Of a stretch of DNA of 64,000 nucleotides, positions 36,242 to 44,760 are shown piece after piece; within the stretch, counting starts at the first letter, position 1, and every line of letters begins with the position of its first letter. This stretch comes from Sediminihabitans luteus. Its GTDB lineage: Bacteria; Actinomycetota; Actinomycetes; Actinomycetales; Cellulomonadaceae. Made by a program: the position numbers and the translations under genes. The notes under the pieces are model-generated. The model saw nothing but the letters and a program-made list of their open reading frames with translations, had not been told where the DNA came from and ran no database searches. The stretch spans positions 269,957-333,956 of the forward strand of contig NZ_PGFE01000004.1 in the NCBI RefSeq assembly GCF_002797595.1. The letters run 5' to 3'.

Positions 36242-36300
36242 AACCGAGCGCGCGAGATAGAACCTCCCACGTTCTATCTCGCGCGCACAGTTCTACCTCG
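36234..36300. repeat. Right palindromic hairpin with four 11-base half-sites
   Basis: A 30-bp stem (36234-36263 with 36271-36300) with three imperfect positions, extendable by 3 bp outward, around the same CTCCCAC loop. Half-sites lie at 36234-36244, 36253-36263, 36271-36281 and 36290-36300. The last is the variant GTTCTACCTCG, the mirror image of the variant at the outer left edge. The TAG stop of the enclosed gene (36239-36241) is part of the first half-site. Confidence 0.95.
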
Positions 36301-36378
36301 CGGAGGGCCATCGCAGCGGGCCCCCACGGCGGGCTCTCGCGGCGGGCCCTACGGCGGCCCGGGCGAGGGCGGACGGCG

Positions 36379-38118
36379 TCAGCGCAGCTCGCGCGCCAGG
36401 GCCCGTCCCGCCGTCCGACCCGTGAAGAGGCACCCGCCGAGGAAGGTCCCCTCGAGGGCCCGGTGGCCGTGCACGCCGCCGCCGCCGAACCCGGCCGCCT
36501 CGCCCACGGCCCACAGGCCGGGCAGCACCTCGCCCGCGGCGTCGAGCGCGCGGCCGGCGGCGTCGGTGTGCAGACCGCCGAGGGTCTTGCGCGTGAGCAC
36601 GGACAGACGCACCGCGAGCAGCGGGCCGTCCTGCGGGTCGGTCAGCGCGCGGGGCGGAGCGACGCGCATGACCCGGTCGACCGAGAACCTGCGCGCTGCG
36701 GCCACGGCCGTGACCTGCGGGTCCTTGCCGAGCCCCGAGAGCACCTGCGCGTCGCGTGCGGCCACGAGCGCCGCGAGCGCGTCGGCGTCGACGTGCCCGC
36801 GAGCGCCCGGCGTGGCCTCGGTCAGCGCGTTCATGCCGGCCGCGAGCCCCGCGACGTCGTCGGCGAACACGAACTCGGGCGACTGCTCGGCGAACCGGGC
36901 GACCGGGCCCACGGCGCCGGGGCGCACGCGGTCCAGGAGCAGGCGCACGTCGCGCCCCGTGAGGTCGGGGTTCTGCTCCGAGCCGGACAGCGCGAACTCG
37001 GTCTCCATGATGCGCCGGTTGAGCACGAACCAGGAGTGGTCGTCGCCGCGCGCGGTCACGTGCTCGAGCGCGCCGAGCGCGTCGAAGCCCGGGAAGAGGG
37101 GAGCGGGCAGGCGGCCGCCGTCCGCGTCGACCCACAGCGACGACGGCCCGGGCAGGATCCGGATCCCGTGCGCGGTCCACACGGGCGAGTGGTTCGCGAT
37201 GCCCTCGGGGTAGTGCCACATGCGGTCCTCGTGCACGAGCGCGGCACCCGCCGCGGCCGCGTGGCCGATCATGAGGCCGTCGGTCGAGTCGGGCACGCCG
37301 GAGAGCATGCGCGCGGGCAGCGTCCCGGCGCTCGCGGGCCAGCGCTCGCGCACGAGCTCGTGGTTCGCGCCGATGCCGCCGGACGCGATCACGACCGCGC
37401 CCGCGCTGATCTCGACCTCGCCGACGACCTCGCGCGACGACGGCTCGCCACGCCCCGCGCGCGAGGGGGCGAGGCGTTCGGCGCGCACGCCCGTGACGCG
37501 TCCGTCGGTCGTCACGAGCGACGTCACGCGGTGCCGGAACCGCAGGTCGAGCAGCCCGTCGCGGTGCGCGTCGAGCGCGGCGCGCACGAACGGCTCGAGG
37601 ATCCCGGGGCCCGTGCCCCAGGTGACGTGGAACCGCGGCACGGAGTTCCCGTGGCCGCCCGCGGGGTAGCCGCCGCGCTCGGCCCACTGCACGAGCGGGA
37701 ACCAGCGCACGCCGAGCCCGTGCAGCCACGAGCGCATCTCGCCGCCCGCGAAGTCCACGAACCCGCGCGCCCACGCGTAGCCGTGCCGGTCGGGGCCGCG
37801 CCCCTCGGCGGCGCCCTCGGCGAACCGGGCGGAGCCGAGCCAGTCGGCGAACGCGAGGTCGACCGAGTCGTGCACGCCGAGCCGCCGCTGCTCGGGCGAG
37901 TCGACGAGGAACAGCCCGCCGAACGACCAGAACGCCTGCCCGCCGAGGCTCGCGGGCGGCTCCTGGTCGAGCAGCACGACGCGGCGGCCGGCGGCGGTGA
38001 GCTGGGCGGCGGTCACGAGGCCCGAGAGTCCCGCGCCCACGACGACGACGTCGGTGGCGACGTGCCGGGGGTGCGCGGGGTCGCCGGGGCGGGTGACGGA
38101 GTCGGCGGTGACTGTCAT
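36379..38118 (-). CDS. FAD-binding dehydrogenase (KstD/fumarate reductase flavoprotein-like)
   Basis: 579 residues. An N-terminal Rossmann motif DVVVVGAGLSGLVTAAQL with the acidic end LLDQE binds FAD; GGIGANHELVRERW and GLWAVGEAAGFGGGG near the C-terminus belong to the flavoprotein family that includes 3-ketosteroid dehydrogenases and fumarate reductases. No steroid genes are nearby, so the substrate is open. The start follows the hexamer TACTCT (minus strand, 38125-38130) by 6 bases. It lies 21 bases behind glgX and may also be read from it. Confidence 0.8.
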   Translation of the reverse strand: MTVTADSVTRPGDPAHPRHVATDVVVVGAGLSGLVTAAQLTAAGRRVVLLDQEPPASLGGQAFWSFGGLFLVDSPEQRRLGVHDSVDLAFADWLGSARFAEGAAEGRGPDRHGYAWARGFVDFAGGEMRSWLHGLGVRWFPLVQWAERGGYPAGGHGNSVPRFHVTWGTGPGILEPFVRAALDAHRDGLLDLRFRHRVTSLVTTDGRVTGVRAERLAPSRAGRGEPSSREVVGEVEISAGAVVIASGGIGANHELVRERWPASAGTLPARMLSGVPDSTDGLMIGHAAAAGAALVHEDRMWHYPEGIANHSPVWTAHGIRILPGPSSLWVDADGGRLPAPLFPGFDALGALEHVTARGDDHSWFVLNRRIMETEFALSGSEQNPDLTGRDVRLLLDRVRPGAVGPVARFAEQSPEFVFADDVAGLAAGMNALTEATPGARGHVDADALAALVAARDAQVLSGLGKDPQVTAVAAARRFSVDRVMRVAPPRALTDPQDGPLLAVRLSVLTRKTLGGLHTDAAGRALDAAGEVLPGLWAVGEAAGFGGGGVHGHRALEGTFLGGCLFTGRTAGRALARELR

Positions 38119-38139
38119 GCGCAGAGAGTACGCCGCGTC

Positions 38140-40401
38140 TCAGGCCGAGATGTACACGTGCACGCTGAGCGGTTCGAGCAGCGCGCGCGCACCGGGCGCG
38201 AGGTGCGCGTCGTCGGCCGTGCCGCGCTCGTCCGGGTGCTCCCACACCGAGTCCCACGCGAGGTCCCACGTCCCGGGGCGGGGGCCGGGGACGTCGTCCG
38301 GCACGGGGACGGCGGGGAGCGTGACCTCGACCTCGTCGAGCGACCCGTTGAGCACGAGCAGGACGTCGTGCGCGCCGTCCGCGGGGCCGGTGCGCAGCAT
38401 CTGCAGCACTCGGCGGTCGGGCGCGACCCAGCCCCCGTGGTCGAGCGGGGCGCCGGTCGCGTCGAACCACGCGAGGTCGGGCACGGCCGTGCGCAGCGCG
38501 TGCCGGGGTCGGCCGAGGTAGAACGCGTCGGCGCGCAGGGCGCGGTGCTCGCGCCGCAGCGCGAGCAGGTGGCGCGTGGTCGCGAGGAAGTCCTGCCGCC
38601 ACGGCGACAGGTCCCACGAGACCCACGAGGTCGGGGTGTCCTGGCAGTAGGCGTTGTTGTTGCCGCGCTGGGTGCGGCCCATCTCGTCGCCCGCGGTCAG
38701 CATCGGGGTGCCCGCCGCGAGCACGAGCGTGGCGAGCAGGTTGCGCATCGAGCGACGGCGCAGGGGGACGATCTCGATGCCGGGCGCGAGCGCGGCGTCG
38801 CCCGTCTCGACGCGGCCCTCGAGGCCGTGGTTCCACGAGCGGTTGTCGCCCGAGCCGTCGCGGCCGTCCTCGCCGTTGGCCTCGTTGTGCTTGTGGTCGT
38901 AGGCGACGAGGTCGGCGAGCGTGAAGCCGTCGTGCGCGGTGACGAGGTTGACCGACGCGACGGGACCGCGCACGAGCGGCGGGTCGCTGTGCCCGAACAG
39001 GTCGGCGGAGCCGGCCAGGCGGGTCGCGAGCTCGCGCACCCCGTGCCCGGCACGCCCGTGCGACGCCTCGCGCGCGTCCGCGAGCCAGAACTGTCGTGCG
39101 GCGTCGCGGAACCGGTCGTTCCACTCGGCCATCGGCGCGGGGAAGTTCCCGGTCTGCCAGCCCCCGGGGCCCACGTCCCAGGGCTCGGCGATCAGCTTGA
39201 GCCCGTTGAGCACCGGGTCGGTCTGCAGCGCGACGAGGAACGGGTGGTCGGGGTCGAACCCGTGGTGGCCGCGCCCCAGCGTCACCGCGAGGTCGAACCG
39301 GAACCCGTCCACACCGACCTCCTGCGCCCAGTACCGCAGGGAGTCGAGCGTCATCTGCACCACGCGGGGGCGACGGTGGTCGAGCGTGTTGCCCGTGCCG
39401 GTCACGTCCGCGAACCGGACCGGCGTGCCGTCGTCGTGCAGGTAGTAGCCCCGCGCGTCGAGCCCGCGCCACGACAGCTGCGGCCCGTCGTCCCCGGCCT
39501 CGCAGGTGTGGTTGTGCACGACGTCGAGGATCACCTCGATCCCGGCCTCGTGGAGCAGGTGCACCATGCCGCGGACCTCCTCGAGGACGGCGCCCGGCCC
39601 GGCGTCGCGCGCCGCCGCCGTCGCGTACCCGGGGTGGGGGGTGAAGAACCCGAGCGTCGAGTAGCCCCAGTAGTTGGTCAGGCCCTTGACCGCGAGGTGG
39701 GGCTCGTCGACGAACGCGTGCACGGGCAGCAGCTCGAGCGTCGTGACGCCGAGCGAGCGCAGGTGCTCGATCGTGGCGGGGTGCGCGAGGCCCGCGTAGG
39801 TGCCGCGCAGCTCCTCGGGCAGCGCGTCGAGGCCGATCGTCAGGCCGCGCACGTGCGCCTCGTAGACCACGGTCTGCGACCACGGCACGTGCGGGCGGGG
39901 CGCCTGGTCGCCCGTGCGCGGGGCGACGACGACCGAGAGCGGCACGTGCCCGAGCGAGTCGCGCGGGTCCAGCTCCCCGAAGGGGTCCCCGACCACGCGG
40001 CCGTCGTCGTCGACCTCGGCGACGTACCCGTAGCCCACGGGCGAGTGGTCGAACGCGCCCACGATCCCGCGCGCGTACGGGTCGACGAGGAGCTTGGCGG
40101 GGTTGTGCCGCAGGCCCTCGGCGGGCACCCACGGCCCGTCGACGCGGAACCCGTAGCGCTGGCCCTCGGTCACGCCGGGCACGTGCGCGTGCCACACGCC
40201 GTACGTCGGCCCGTCGAGCGGGACGCGGCGCTCGCCGTCGTCGTCCACCAGGCACAGGTCGACCGCGGTGGCCCGTGCCGCGAGGACCGCGACGTCGACG
40301 CCGTCGCCCGCGAGGTGCACCCCGAGCGGGGGCACGTGGCCGTGGCGGTCGGTCGGGCGGACGGTCGGGCGGTGCGGGAGGGATCCGGTGGTGTCGCTCA
40401 C
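38140..40401 (-). CDS. glgX: Glycogen debranching enzyme (GH13, GlgX type)
   Basis: 753 residues. It hydrolyses alpha-1,6 branches of phosphorylase-limited glucan, complementing GlgP. An N-terminal CBM48-type domain (PPLGVHLAGDGVDVAVLA) is followed by the GH13 barrel with nucleophile D370 (GFRFDLAV), acid/base E406 (LIAEPWD) and TAHDGFTLADLV. The GTG at 40401 follows the minus-strand hexamer CACAAT (+ strand 40408-40413) by exactly 6 bases, the same layout as nagA. Divergent from etfB. Confidence 0.95.
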   Translation of the reverse strand: MSDTTGSLPHRPTVRPTDRHGHVPPLGVHLAGDGVDVAVLAARATAVDLCLVDDDGERRVPLDGPTYGVWHAHVPGVTEGQRYGFRVDGPWVPAEGLRHNPAKLLVDPYARGIVGAFDHSPVGYGYVAEVDDDGRVVGDPFGELDPRDSLGHVPLSVVVAPRTGDQAPRPHVPWSQTVVYEAHVRGLTIGLDALPEELRGTYAGLAHPATIEHLRSLGVTTLELLPVHAFVDEPHLAVKGLTNYWGYSTLGFFTPHPGYATAAARDAGPGAVLEEVRGMVHLLHEAGIEVILDVVHNHTCEAGDDGPQLSWRGLDARGYYLHDDGTPVRFADVTGTGNTLDHRRPRVVQMTLDSLRYWAQEVGVDGFRFDLAVTLGRGHHGFDPDHPFLVALQTDPVLNGLKLIAEPWDVGPGGWQTGNFPAPMAEWNDRFRDAARQFWLADAREASHGRAGHGVRELATRLAGSADLFGHSDPPLVRGPVASVNLVTAHDGFTLADLVAYDHKHNEANGEDGRDGSGDNRSWNHGLEGRVETGDAALAPGIEIVPLRRRSMRNLLATLVLAAGTPMLTAGDEMGRTQRGNNNAYCQDTPTSWVSWDLSPWRQDFLATTRHLLALRREHRALRADAFYLGRPRHALRTAVPDLAWFDATGAPLDHGGWVAPDRRVLQMLRTGPADGAHDVLLVLNGSLDEVEVTLPAVPVPDDVPGPRPGTWDLAWDSVWEHPDERGTADDAHLAPGARALLEPLSVHVYISA

Positions 40402-40407
40402 CCGTCC

Positions 40408-40464
40408 ATTGTGCGTCCGACGCGTGGGCGTGGGGGGATCCGCGCGGACGCCCGGCGGTAGGCT
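40408..40464. promoter_or_regulatory. Divergent promoters of glgX and etfBA
   Basis: Minus strand: CACAAT (40408-40413) at leaderless spacing for glgX. Plus strand: TAGGCT (40459-40464), giving etfB a leader of about 30 bases with a strong GAGGAGGA ribosome binding site (40483-40490). This contrasts leaderless and leadered starts in one 98-base gap. Confidence 0.55.
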
Positions 40465-40499
40465 GCGAGTCGAACCAGCCCCGAGGAGGAGTCACCTTC

Positions 40500-41309
40500 A
40501 TGCGGATCGTCGTCGCCGTCAAGTACGTCCCGGACATCCAGTCCGACCGAGCCTTCGTGGACGGGCGCGTCGAGCGCACGTCGGACGACGGCACGCTCAA
40601 CGAGCTCGACGAGCACGCGCTCGAGGCGGCGCTGCGCATCGTCGAGGCGCTGCCCGAGGACGAGCGCGCCGCGAGCGAGGTCGTCGCGCTCACGGTCGCG
40701 GGCGAGGACGCGGACTCCGCGCTGCGCAAGGCGTTCCAGCTCGGCGTCGACCGTGGCGTGCGTGTGAGCGACGACGCGATCGCGGGGTCGGACTACTTCG
40801 GCACGGCGCGCGTGCTCGCGGCCGCGGTGCGCGCGCTCGGTGCCGACGCCCCGGTCGACCTCGTGATCACGGGCATGGCGGCGCTCGACGGGCTCGGCTC
40901 GGTCGTGCCGGTCCTGCTCGCGGCCGAGCTCGACCTGCCGCAGCTCGCGATCGCGGGCGACCTGCAGGTCGACGCCGCGGCGCGCACCGCGACCGTGACG
41001 CGCGAGCTCGGTCACGTGACCGAGGTGCTCGAGGCGCCGCTGCCCGCGGTCGTGTCGGTCACGGACCACGCGAACGACCCGCGGTTCCCGAACTTCAAGC
41101 TCATCATGGCCGCGCGGTCGAAGAAGGTCGAGGCGTGGTCGCTCGCCGACCTCGACGTCGACCCGGCCACGGTCGGCGACGCCGGGGCCCGCACGCGCGT
41201 CGTCAGCGCGGCCCCGCGCCCCGAGAAGCCCGAGGTCGAGCTCGTCGTCGACAAGGGCGAGGGCGGCAAGGCCCTGGCCGAGTACCTGATCCGCAACGAG
41301 CTGGTCTGA
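40500..41309 (+). CDS. etfB: Electron transfer flavoprotein subunit beta
   Basis: 269 residues. With EtfA it forms the soluble FAD/AMP carrier that takes electrons from acyl-CoA and other dehydrogenases. N-terminal MRIVVAVKYVPD and the AMP-site segment LVITGMAALDGLGSVVP are typical, as is FPNFKLIMAARSKKVE. ATG with GAGGAGGA upstream. Eleven bases before etfA, so an operon. In mycobacteria etfBA also lies upstream of the cysteine desulfurase-mnmA pair. Confidence 0.95.
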   Translation: MRIVVAVKYVPDIQSDRAFVDGRVERTSDDGTLNELDEHALEAALRIVEALPEDERAASEVVALTVAGEDADSALRKAFQLGVDRGVRVSDDAIAGSDYFGTARVLAAAVRALGADAPVDLVITGMAALDGLGSVVPVLLAAELDLPQLAIAGDLQVDAAARTATVTRELGHVTEVLEAPLPAVVSVTDHANDPRFPNFKLIMAARSKKVEAWSLADLDVDPATVGDAGARTRVVSAAPRPEKPEVELVVDKGEGGKALAEYLIRNELV

Positions 41310-41320
41310 GAGGCAGTCCC

Positions 41321-42304
41321 GTGACCCGAAACGTTCTCGTCCTCCTCGACACGCCGGCGAGCGAGCTGCGCTCGCCCGCGCTCGAGATCCTGACCATCGC
41401 GCGCACGCTCGGCACCGTCGAGGCGGTCGCGCTCGAGGAGCCCAGCGCCGCGACGCTCGACCAGCTCGCGGCGCACGGCGTCGCGCGCGTGCACCGCGTC
41501 GACCTGCCCGCCGACCTGTCGGACGACGCGCGCCACCTGACCCCGGTCGTGGCCGAGGCCTTCGCCGCGGTCGCGCGCGCGGCCGGTGCCCAGGTGCTGC
41601 TGCTCACGTCGTCGTTCCCGAACAAGGAGGTCGCGGCCCGGGCCGCGCACACCCTCGGCGCGGGGCTCGTGATCGACGCCGCGGCGCTGCGCACGGCCGA
41701 CGACGGCGCGCTCGTCGCGGGCAAGCGCGTGTTCGCGGGCGCCTGGGACACCGAGTGCGCCGTGAGCACCGACGTCGCCGTGGTGACGGTGCGTGCGAAC
41801 GCCGTCGTCCCGACGCCGGCCGACGCCTCGGCCGTGCCCGAGGTCGTGGCCCACGACGTCGCGCCGAGCGCGTCCGCCACGGCGGCGCGCGTCGTCTCGC
41901 GCACCACGCACGAGACCGACGGCGACGGCCGACCCGAGCTCGCGGAGGCCGCGATCGTGGTCGCGGGCGGTCGCGGTACCGACGGCGACTTCACCCCGGT
42001 GCTCGACCTCGCGGACGCGCTGGGCGCGGCCGTGGGTGCGAGCCGTGACGCGGTCTTCGAGGGCTGGTTCGACACGTTCGTCGGGCAGACCGGCGTGACG
42101 GTCGCGCCGCGCCTGTACGTCGGGGCCGGGATCTCGGGCGCCCCGCACCACCGGGGCGGCATGCAGGCGTCGCAGGTCATCGTGGCCGTCAACAACGACC
42201 CGGAGTGCCCGATCTTCGAGATCTGCGACTTCGCGGTCGTCGGTGACCTCGCGGACGTCTTGCCGCAGGCTGCCGCCGCGATCCGCGCCCACAAGGGCGT
42301 CTGA
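41321..42304 (+). CDS. etfA: Electron transfer flavoprotein subunit alpha
   Basis: 327 residues. The C-terminal FAD domain is clear: VVAGGRGTDGDF, GQTGVTVAPRLYVGAGISGA and HRGGMQASQVIVAVNNDP. It binds the FAD that shuttles electrons toward the respiratory chain. GTG start with GAGAGG just upstream. Ends 3 bases from the convergent kinase-like gene, without a visible terminator. Confidence 0.95.
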   Translation: MTRNVLVLLDTPASELRSPALEILTIARTLGTVEAVALEEPSAATLDQLAAHGVARVHRVDLPADLSDDARHLTPVVAEAFAAVARAAGAQVLLLTSSFPNKEVAARAAHTLGAGLVIDAAALRTADDGALVAGKRVFAGAWDTECAVSTDVAVVTVRANAVVPTPADASAVPEVVAHDVAPSASATAARVVSRTTHETDGDGRPELAEAAIVVAGGRGTDGDFTPVLDLADALGAAVGASRDAVFEGWFDTFVGQTGVTVAPRLYVGAGISGAPHHRGGMQASQVIVAVNNDPECPIFEICDFAVVGDLADVLPQAAAAIRAHKGV

Positions 42305-42307
42305 CGC

Positions 42308-43456
42308 TCAGAAGCCCAGGCGCTCGATCCACGCGGTCGCCGCGACGCCCTGCGCACGCTGGAACGCGCGCAGGTTCGGGATCGAGGCCGGGGCGGGCTG
42401 CAGCGACGACGACACGAGGTACCCGGCGACGCCGGCGACGACCGAGCGCAGGTCCTCCGGGTGCACCGTGCCGCCGAGCGGGTGGCTGCTGAAGATCCGG
42501 GCGAGCTCGGAGCCGGTGGCCCACCGCTCGTCGGCGGTCGCGGGCGCGTCGATCGGGTCGAGCTCGTCGAGGATCCCCTGCATCCCGACGCTCGGCAGGA
42601 ACAGCGCGAGGTCGAGCCACGGCGCGCCGCGCGAGGCGTACGGCCAGTCGAGCAGGTACACGTCGCCGTGCGAGAGCAGCATGTTGTCGGCGCGCAGGTC
42701 GCCGTGCACGAGCGCTTCGCCCTCGCTCGCGACGAGCACGCCCTGCTCGAGCTCGCACAGGCTCTCGAGGTTGTCCACGGCCCACGGGACCACGTCGGCG
42801 AGCCGGTCGTCGGGGAACTCCGCGAGGCTCGCCCACCCGGTGCACATCGACGCGAGATCGGGGCCGGTGGGGCGCAGCTGCAGGTCGCGGGCGCCCTCGA
42901 CGCGGGCGAGCTCGTCGATCGCGGAGAGCACGCGCGCGAGCCCGTAGCGACCCCACGGCAGCCCGGGATGGCGGCCGTCGACGGCCTCGAACGCGAGCAC
43001 GATCCAGTCGTCGTCCGAGTACGTCCACAGGAACTCGGGGGTCGGGACGCCCTCGGGTAGCCGGACCGCCGTCTCGGCCTCGGCGCGGTGGAGTTCGGCC
43101 GCGAAGGGCTCGGCGACGACCGACGCGGCCTTGATGAACATGCGGCGCCCGTCGGACAACGTGACGACCGACGCGAGTCCCGGGCTGAACCCCGAGCTGG
43201 CGACGTTCTCGTGCACGACGGTCGCGCCGTTGATCGCGTCGATCTCGGCCCGCAGGTCGGCCGGCAGGTCGCGCCACGACAGCCGTCCGCCGCCCGAGGC
43301 CTCGGGCGGCGCGGGCCGCAGTCCGCGTCGCGCGGGTGCGTCGGCGGGGGGTGGGGCGGGCACGGGGCCGGCGGCCGTCCCGGCGCGCCCGGCGGCGATC
43401 CCGGCACGGATGGTGGCGCGCGGGATCTGGGCGGTGGTGGGGACGTCGTCGTGCAT
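42308..43456 (-). CDS. Aminoglycoside phosphotransferase (APH)-fold kinase of unknown substrate
   Basis: 382 residues. After a ~60-residue Pro/Ala-rich N-terminus, a kinase fold with ALVHGDLRADNMLL (catalytic Asp) and VYLLDWPYASRGAPWLDLA (metal Asp). Such proteins are often annotated as antibiotic phosphotransferases, but in actinobacteria most are metabolic or unknown, and nothing nearby suggests resistance. The minus-strand hexamer TAGTTT (43464-43469) ends 7 bases before the ATG. Divergent from the cysteine desulfurase gene. Confidence 0.75.
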   Translation of the reverse strand: MHDDVPTTAQIPRATIRAGIAAGRAGTAAGPVPAPPPADAPARRGLRPAPPEASGGGRLSWRDLPADLRAEIDAINGATVVHENVASSGFSPGLASVVTLSDGRRMFIKAASVVAEPFAAELHRAEAETAVRLPEGVPTPEFLWTYSDDDWIVLAFEAVDGRHPGLPWGRYGLARVLSAIDELARVEGARDLQLRPTGPDLASMCTGWASLAEFPDDRLADVVPWAVDNLESLCELEQGVLVASEGEALVHGDLRADNMLLSHGDVYLLDWPYASRGAPWLDLALFLPSVGMQGILDELDPIDAPATADERWATGSELARIFSSHPLGGTVHPEDLRSVVAGVAGYLVSSSLQPAPASIPNLRAFQRAQGVAATAWIERLGF

Positions 43457-43463
43457 CGACCCC

Positions 43464-43531
43464 AAACTAACCCGCGCGGGGCCGCGCGCGAAGCACGTCG
43501 GTCGTGTCGGGGCGGTCCGGGTTCGTAGACT
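43464..43531. promoter_or_regulatory. Divergent leaderless-type promoters, kinase and cysteine desulfurase genes
   Basis: In the 83-base gap, TAGTTT on the minus strand (43464-43469) lies 7 bases before the kinase ATG and TAGACT on the plus strand (43526-43531) lies 8 bases before the desulfurase GTG. Neither gene has a spaced ribosome binding site. Confidence 0.5.
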
Positions 43532-43539
43532 GGTCGACC

Positions 43540-44760
43540 GTGACGACCACTCCCGACGCGATCGCGTACCTCGACCACGCGGCGACGACCCCCATGTCGC
43601 CGGCCGCGGTCGAGGCGATGCTCGCCGAGCTCTCGCGCACCGGGAACGCGTCGTCGCTGCACTCCGCGGGGCGCGCGGCCCGCCGCACGGTCGAGGAGGC
43701 GCGTGAGTCGGTCGCGGCCTCGCTCGGCGCACGACCGAGCGAGGTCGTGTTCACCGCGGGCGGGACCGAGTCCGACAACCTCGCGGTCAAGGGCCTGTTC
43801 TGGGGGCGTCGGACGACGGAGCCGGCCCGCCGTCGCATCCTGGTCTCGGCCGTCGAGCACCACGCGGTGCTCGACCCGGCGTTCTGGATGGCCGAGCACG
43901 CGGGCGCCGAGATCGTGCTGCTGCCCGTCGACGCCGCGGGCCGCGTGGACCTCGCCGCGCTCGAGTCCGAGCTCGCCGCGGCACCCGAGGAGACCGCGCT
44001 CGTGTCGCTCATGTGGGCGAACAACGAGGTCGGCACCGTCCAGCCGGTCGAGGCGGCCGTGCGGGCCGCGCACGCGCACGGGGTGCCGGTGCACAGCGAC
44101 GCGGTGCAGGCCGCGGGCCGGCTCGCGCTCGACTTCGCCGCGAGCGGCCTCGACGCGATGACCGTGAGCGGGCACAAGGTCGGCGGTCCCGTCGGCGTCG
44201 GCGCGCTCGTCGCGACGCGCGGGCTGCCGCTCACGCCCGTGCTGCACGGCGGCGGGCAGGAGCGCGCGGTGCGCTCGGGCACGCTCGACACGGCGTCGAT
44301 CCGCGCGTTCGCGGTCGCGCTCGCCGACGCGGTCGCGACGCGCGACGCGACGGCGACGCGCCTCGCCGCGCTGCGCGACGAGCTCGTCGCGGGCGTGCGT
44401 GCCGCCGTGCCGTCCGCGGTGCTGCGCGGGCCCGCACCCGGCCCGGAGCGCCTGCCCGGCAACGCGCACTTCACGTTCCCGGGCTGCGAGGGCGACTCGC
44501 TGCTGTACCTGCTCGACTCGGCGGGCGTGCAGACGTCGACGGGGTCGGCGTGCCAGGCGGGCGTCCCGCAGCCGTCGCACGTGCTGCTCGCGATGGGTGT
44601 CGACGAGGCCGACGCGCGCGGCGCGCTGCGCTTCTCGCTCGGCGCGACGTCGACGCACGAGGACGTCGCGCACCTGCTGCGCGTGCTGCCGGGCGTGGTC
44701 GAGCGGGCGTCCGCCGCGGGGCTCGCGTCCGCGCCCGCGCGCCGTGGAGGTGCGCGATGA
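43540..44760 (+). CDS. Cysteine desulfurase (IscS/NifS type)
   Basis: 406 residues, PLP-dependent. It takes sulfur from cysteine as a persulfide; coupling to mnmA points to tRNA 2-thiolation. [10 protein letters not shown] at the N-terminus, PLP lysine K213 in SGHKVGG and catalytic C338 in TGSACQAG are visible. The active-site loop is of the short group I type. GTG start. The stop overlaps mnmA (ATGA), so the sulfur donor and its acceptor enzyme are co-translated. Confidence 0.94.
   Translation: MTTTPDAIAYLDHAATTPMSPAAVEAMLAELSRTGNASSLHSAGRAARRTVEEARESVAASLGARPSEVVFTAGGTESDNLAVKGLFWGRRTTEPARRRILVSAVEHHAVLDPAFWMAEHAGAEIVLLPVDAAGRVDLAALESELAAAPEETALVSLMWANNEVGTVQPVEAAVRAAHAHGVPVHSDAVQAAGRLALDFAASGLDAMTVSGHKVGGPVGVGALVATRGLPLTPVLHGGGQERAVRSGTLDTASIRAFAVALADAVATRDATATRLAALRDELVAGVRAAVPSAVLRGPAPGPERLPGNAHFTFPGCEGDSLLYLLDSAGVQTSTGSACQAGVPQPSHVLLAMGVDEADARGALRFSLGATSTHEDVAHLLRVLPGVVERASAAGLASAPARRGGAR

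Larger units (their letters stand above)
35091..36306 (+). mobile_element. Putative 1.2-kb unit bounded by inverted hairpin repeats, carrying one wHTH/PD-(D/E)XK-like gene
   Basis: The left edge CTTCCGCCGAGGTAGAAC (35091-35108) and the reverse complement of the right edge, CCTCCGCGAGGTAGAAC (36290-36306), match except for one substitution and one single-base gap, like terminal inverted repeats. Each edge belongs to a ~67-base hairpin; the two hairpins share an identical 48-base core. Between them lies a single gene of nuclease-like type. No target-site duplication is clear and no DDE or HUH transposase is present, so mobility is inference. Alternatives: duplicated terminators, or operators of the enclosed gene. 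Confidence 0.5.

Noticed and set aside
42308..43456. Aminoglycoside resistance gene
   Set aside because: The fold is right, but closely similar kinases are common in actinobacteria with other or unknown roles, and no mobile or resistance context exists.
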